64,000 nt of DNA from Crotophaga sulcirostris. Lineage: Eukaryota > Chordata > Aves > Cuculiformes > Crotophagidae. Shown piece by piece: positions 60,201 to 64,000 of this stretch. The first letter of the stretch is position 1. Every line of letters starts with the position of its first letter. The stretch is from positions 5,314 through 69,313 of the forward strand of contig VYZB01000133.1 in NCBI GenBank assembly GCA_013397455.1, given 5' to 3'. A model generated the notes under the pieces. The model did not search any database. It was not told the DNA's origin and worked only from the letters and a program-made list of their open reading frames with translations. The position numbers and the translations under genes were made by a program.

Positions 60201-63200
60201 TAATCCATTTTGGTTTATTATCAAATGAAAATCACAGATCCCCATTAGGAAGGCATGTGTGAACCACAAAAAAAATTAGTATAAAACAACCCTTAATAAA
60301 AATTATATGATGTTCTAAAGCACAGTTTCAAAAAATGCAATTTTAACTCCTGTCACACTGGGGTCATTATTTTGAAACATTGTAGTATTTCTTTGGTTTT
60401 AGCAGATTAGTAGTGATTTAAGATATCTGTTTAAAGGCACTATAGTGATACTTAATTTCAAAAAACTAATTTTGATCTGACAGAATATTATGAATTTTTT
60501 TACATGGAAGCATTAAATTGTATAAATTAACATGCTTTTCAAGAAAATGCTACAGGATTTCAAACTAGCAAGCAAAAATCTGCAGATTAAGTACATGAAA
60601 TGCTAAACTATTATGTCCTTTTAAAGATGCAAAAGCAAAACAGTGCTACGCTGATGGAATCCAAGATGTTAGCCCTGATTCCTTCCAAAATTTTCTCCCT
60701 ATTCACAAACTATAAAAACAGATCTAGGAAATGACAGATCAGACCACCACATAATCTAAGAATGCATACACAAACGTAGCCAATACAATGAAAAGCAACA
60801 AAAAAGGCAATTAGAGTATGTATTTGCCCTTAAGAAAATTTCATCCTAATCCTACAAAACTGGAGTCTAGTTTTCAGCTCAAAACATCTTTTCCTAAATA
60901 ACAATATGTGCATTTGTCTACTGAATATGCCAATGATGAATATTCTTGTTACAAAGAATGATGCTTTAAGCCTTGCTGAGCTCTTGACCTCAGTAGATAA
61001 TATGAACTAGGTGACAGAAATATTTTAGTTTGATGAACATATAATGAAGTTGTGGTTCAGTAGCAGTTTCTGTATTTTAGCAACAAAGATGCTCTGGTAA
61101 AATTTGAAGTCGTTTAGTAAGGTTTTAAGATTATTTTGATACTAGCAAATAAGAGGATTGTCCATTTCAGTGGCATAAAAAATGGAGTTTGTGCCTTAAT
61201 AAGTGCAGCTTTTCAAAATGCATTTTATAATACATAGACTGGAGGAAACTGAGAGATGAGAGAGAATTATATTAAAGCAGTCGTGTAAAATCTGCACCAA
61301 TGCTTTGTGGGTAATAAATGAAACTAGGTATGTGCCTAAACACTTCTATGCCATAATGCTGTGTCAAAAAAGGTGTTTCCTTTTTTAAGGTCTGAATTAT
61401 TTGATGTTGAGTTGGAGAAGTGCTTGATAGGTATTTCATAACCTTGGTAACTATAGGCTGCGTTGCTAGCATGCATTATTCTGAAATACCTTCTGGGAAA
61501 AACATATTCAGATAATAACACACTTAGAGTGTGTTACCAGAGTTCATTTTGCAACATTGCATTTGTAGTGGCTAACTGAGTCCAAATTACTCCCTCATTC
61601 TGTTAATAAACAAAGAGACAAAGAGAAAAACACATGAGATAAAAACTTAAGGCTGCAAATAGCCTTGAGTCTGGATGGTTAAACTTCTTGTCCTCAGTAA
61701 CTATGGAAACCCCTTAAGGTAGGAGTGGAATGAAGGCATTTTGCGGTCTGCAATTTACAAGCTGTTTATTTAATTATGAAGGAATATGAAACTGTTAGAA
61801 GCAATGCAATTATCATACTGTGATAGTGTTTGGAGAGAAAGAATAGGTACAGAGAAGTATAAGAAGGGGGTTTTTTTGAAAATTATGTTTTAGTACTTCT
61901 ATGAAACTGCAGCACATTGTTTTTCACTGAGATCTGTGATTTTTTTTCTCCCCAAAAGAATGTGAGGAGCCAAAATTAGTAATATGACATTTTGCCATAA
62001 TATCTCTCTGTAGATTTGTAGTAATTATGTCCAGTCTGTGCCTCATAAACAAAACCAAGGTCAGGGTGTATTTCAATTAATCCCTAGGTGTTACCAAAGT
62101 GCAGCACAGCTAGAATACCAAGCACATTATTACCAGATCTATCACTGCTGGGCAATGAACCGGTCACAGGTGCTCTTGCATACAGTATTCTTATGCCTTT
62201 AAATATTGCAAGTGGGAAAATGTTTCAATTTAGGAGGAAGCTAGTGAAATAAAATGAAGAGTAAAACTATGTGATGACTCAGGGGGACTATAACAGCTAC
62301 GTACAAGTATTTTCCTGGACCTGAACAACAAACTTTGACCTGACACGTGTTGTTGGGAGTTGCATGAACGTATGGCCCCAGGACCCTTTGCATACAATGG
62401 GAGTTTTGCACGCAATTCATCCTTGACCGGATCACCTTAGAAAATGTCAAATATAAACATATCCTCATAAGGCCTCTGGAAAGGAAATAGGTAATACTGG
62501 TCTGGTTTATGGCTGAAGAAACAGAGGCAATAATGGATTAAATCATTTGGCAAAATTTAGCACGTACCTACATGGTACTTTGAAAACATGCCCTTCGTAC
62601 TCCATGCTGACTAGATGCAATGGATGTTGTCCCAAACGATAGCCATGTAGCAACCGTCAACGTGTTGTTGACCCCAGGATAATGTGCCTCAAAGCACAGC
62701 TCAAGCCTGGCCCTAAGAGCACAAGGACAGAGTCTGCATCTGAGCAGAGCATGGATGAATCTTGCTCACAGCAGTCCACAAGAATCCAAGTGGATATGCT
62801 ATAATGAAAGCTGTCAGCAGCAGGGGCAGGATGGGGACCCAGAACTCCTAAATTACATTTCCACCAGTACGTGGACTACATGATATGGACATACTAAAGG
62901 GGGCAATCATCAAATTTTAGAAGTCCAACATGCCATGACATATAAGGCTAAATTTGATTAAATATCAAAAAATGTTCTGTCCTATTCTACATAGTCTCGT
63001 ACTAGTCGTCTTATCATAGTAATTGTACACCTTTCCGAAATGCATTAAGTATCTTAAAACTGTCATTTCATCTGCATATTCTTTCTCTCTTTCTTTCTTC
63101 TATAGGCTGCAATGGTAGCTACGAAATAAAAACATCAGACATACCCCACAATGAATTAAGAGTTCCTTATCTCCAGCCTTTATAATGTGTTATGTCTGGT

Positions 63201-64000
63201 GTATATGGGATTTAGGAGGTTTTACATTGACTAATACATGGTGATAACTCAGAATTATATACTGACTGTTATCTAGAAGATTCCCTGTGAGCTTTAAATC
63301 CTACACTGAATGCATATATATAAATATATGTAGAATGAGAATTACCTTATTCTCCACTGAAATCTAGGTATTTCTGGAGAGAAACAGCAAAGGACTTTTA
63401 TGGTTTACCTTGTAATATCAAGAAATACTGAAGACTGCTAACTCAACTAAAATCGAAGGCAAACTTTAGAAACATTGGTATATGTGTCGGTTCAAATTTG
63501 GCATAAAACAGCAATTAGGGTGAATTACTCTATTGTTTTGGAAAGCACATTTTCAAAAGAAGGCTTGACAGCTTGACTCCAAGTGGAGTGGATTTCTCAT
63601 TCACTTATACCATGTTAGAGAACAGTATTTCTGTCAGAACAGCACTAGAGCATTGTTGTAGGATTATCTTAGAAGAACAATCTGCTTTCATGGAATTTCT
63701 AAAATAGCTTCTTGCAATTTTCTGACTTGTTCAGCAGACTCAATGGATCTTTTTCAAGACAGTCAGAAAGCTATGTATGCAAAGTGAGCAGACTAGTACT
63801 CCACACCTTTTAGTCACAGTACCATATGCACAATGATTATCTGTCTACCAGTATTTGCAGAAACGTGTGCTAGGCAATCTTTTTTTTATGCCTGACATTT
63901 GTCTTGAGTGAGCCAGGGCCTGAGATAGTTAGCCATAAATTGCCTTACCTCTTCTCAAAAGTGAAGACAAGTACTGCAAGAAAGTAGCCATCATTTTCTA

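Larger units (their letters stand above)
54073..64000 (-). other. LRRC4C: Presumed LRRC4C upstream intron
   Basis: This lies 5' of the coding exon on the gene's strand. In other vertebrates LRRC4C has several non-coding 5' exons spread over very long introns, so this stretch is most likely intronic. I found no CR1 copy and no recognisable coding exon in it. It contains a 20-bp minisatellite at 55162-55255 and loosely repeated CACAGTTAAAT text at 57210-57285. Any small non-coding exon here would not be visible from sequence alone. Confidence 0.6.

Overview
This is a vertebrate window, almost certainly from a bird. It has AT-rich, gene-poor sequence, no bacterial-style operons, and at least seven CR1 LINE fragments of the avian/reptilian type (3' ends built from ATTCTATGA-like repeats). 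There is no sign of mammalian L1 or Alu. I cannot name the species from sequence alone. The one gene I can identify with confidence is the single coding exon of LRRC4C (netrin-G ligand 1, NGL-1) on the minus strand at 52089-54005. It is complete from start to stop and preceded by a clear splice acceptor. Sequence to the right (54048-64000) should be an LRRC4C upstream intron. Sequence to the left (about 51.5 kb down to 2.2 kb) is the gene desert beyond its 3' end.

Layout: (1) 1-2205 is a CpG-rich island unlike everything else in the window. It is made of nested tandem duplications with repeated CCAAT boxes, GC boxes, octamer (ATGCAAAT) sites, AGCCGAG-type short repeats and a family of 11-bp dyads. 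It ends in a TATA-like box and a short exon-like stretch with an unrecognised 84-codon reading frame. It runs off the left edge. (2) 2211-2366 is a CR1 tail. (3) 2367-10516 is non-coding, AT-rich sequence. (4) 10517-12240 is a minus-strand CR1 with a second CR1 nested inside it. (5) 12241-24129 is non-coding, with one LTR-like patch at 22080-22620. (6) 24130-25220 and 26920-27707 are two plus-strand CR1 copies with decayed reverse-transcriptase frames. (7) 27708-44440 is non-coding, with a small CR1 tail at 35777. (8) 44441-45332 holds two CR1 copies head to tail, the second with a large internal deletion. (9) 45333-51490 is non-coding, with a dispersed 60-bp direct repeat. (10) 51490-54047 is the LRRC4C terminal exon with a candidate 3' UTR. 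(11) 54048-64000 is presumed intron, with a small 20-bp minisatellite.

The only functional protein-coding unit supported is LRRC4C. The most unusual object is the repeated promoter-like array at the left end. No tRNA, rRNA, CRISPR array or other RNA gene was recognised. Calls rest on reading the sequence and knowledge of the families; no alignment or database search was run.
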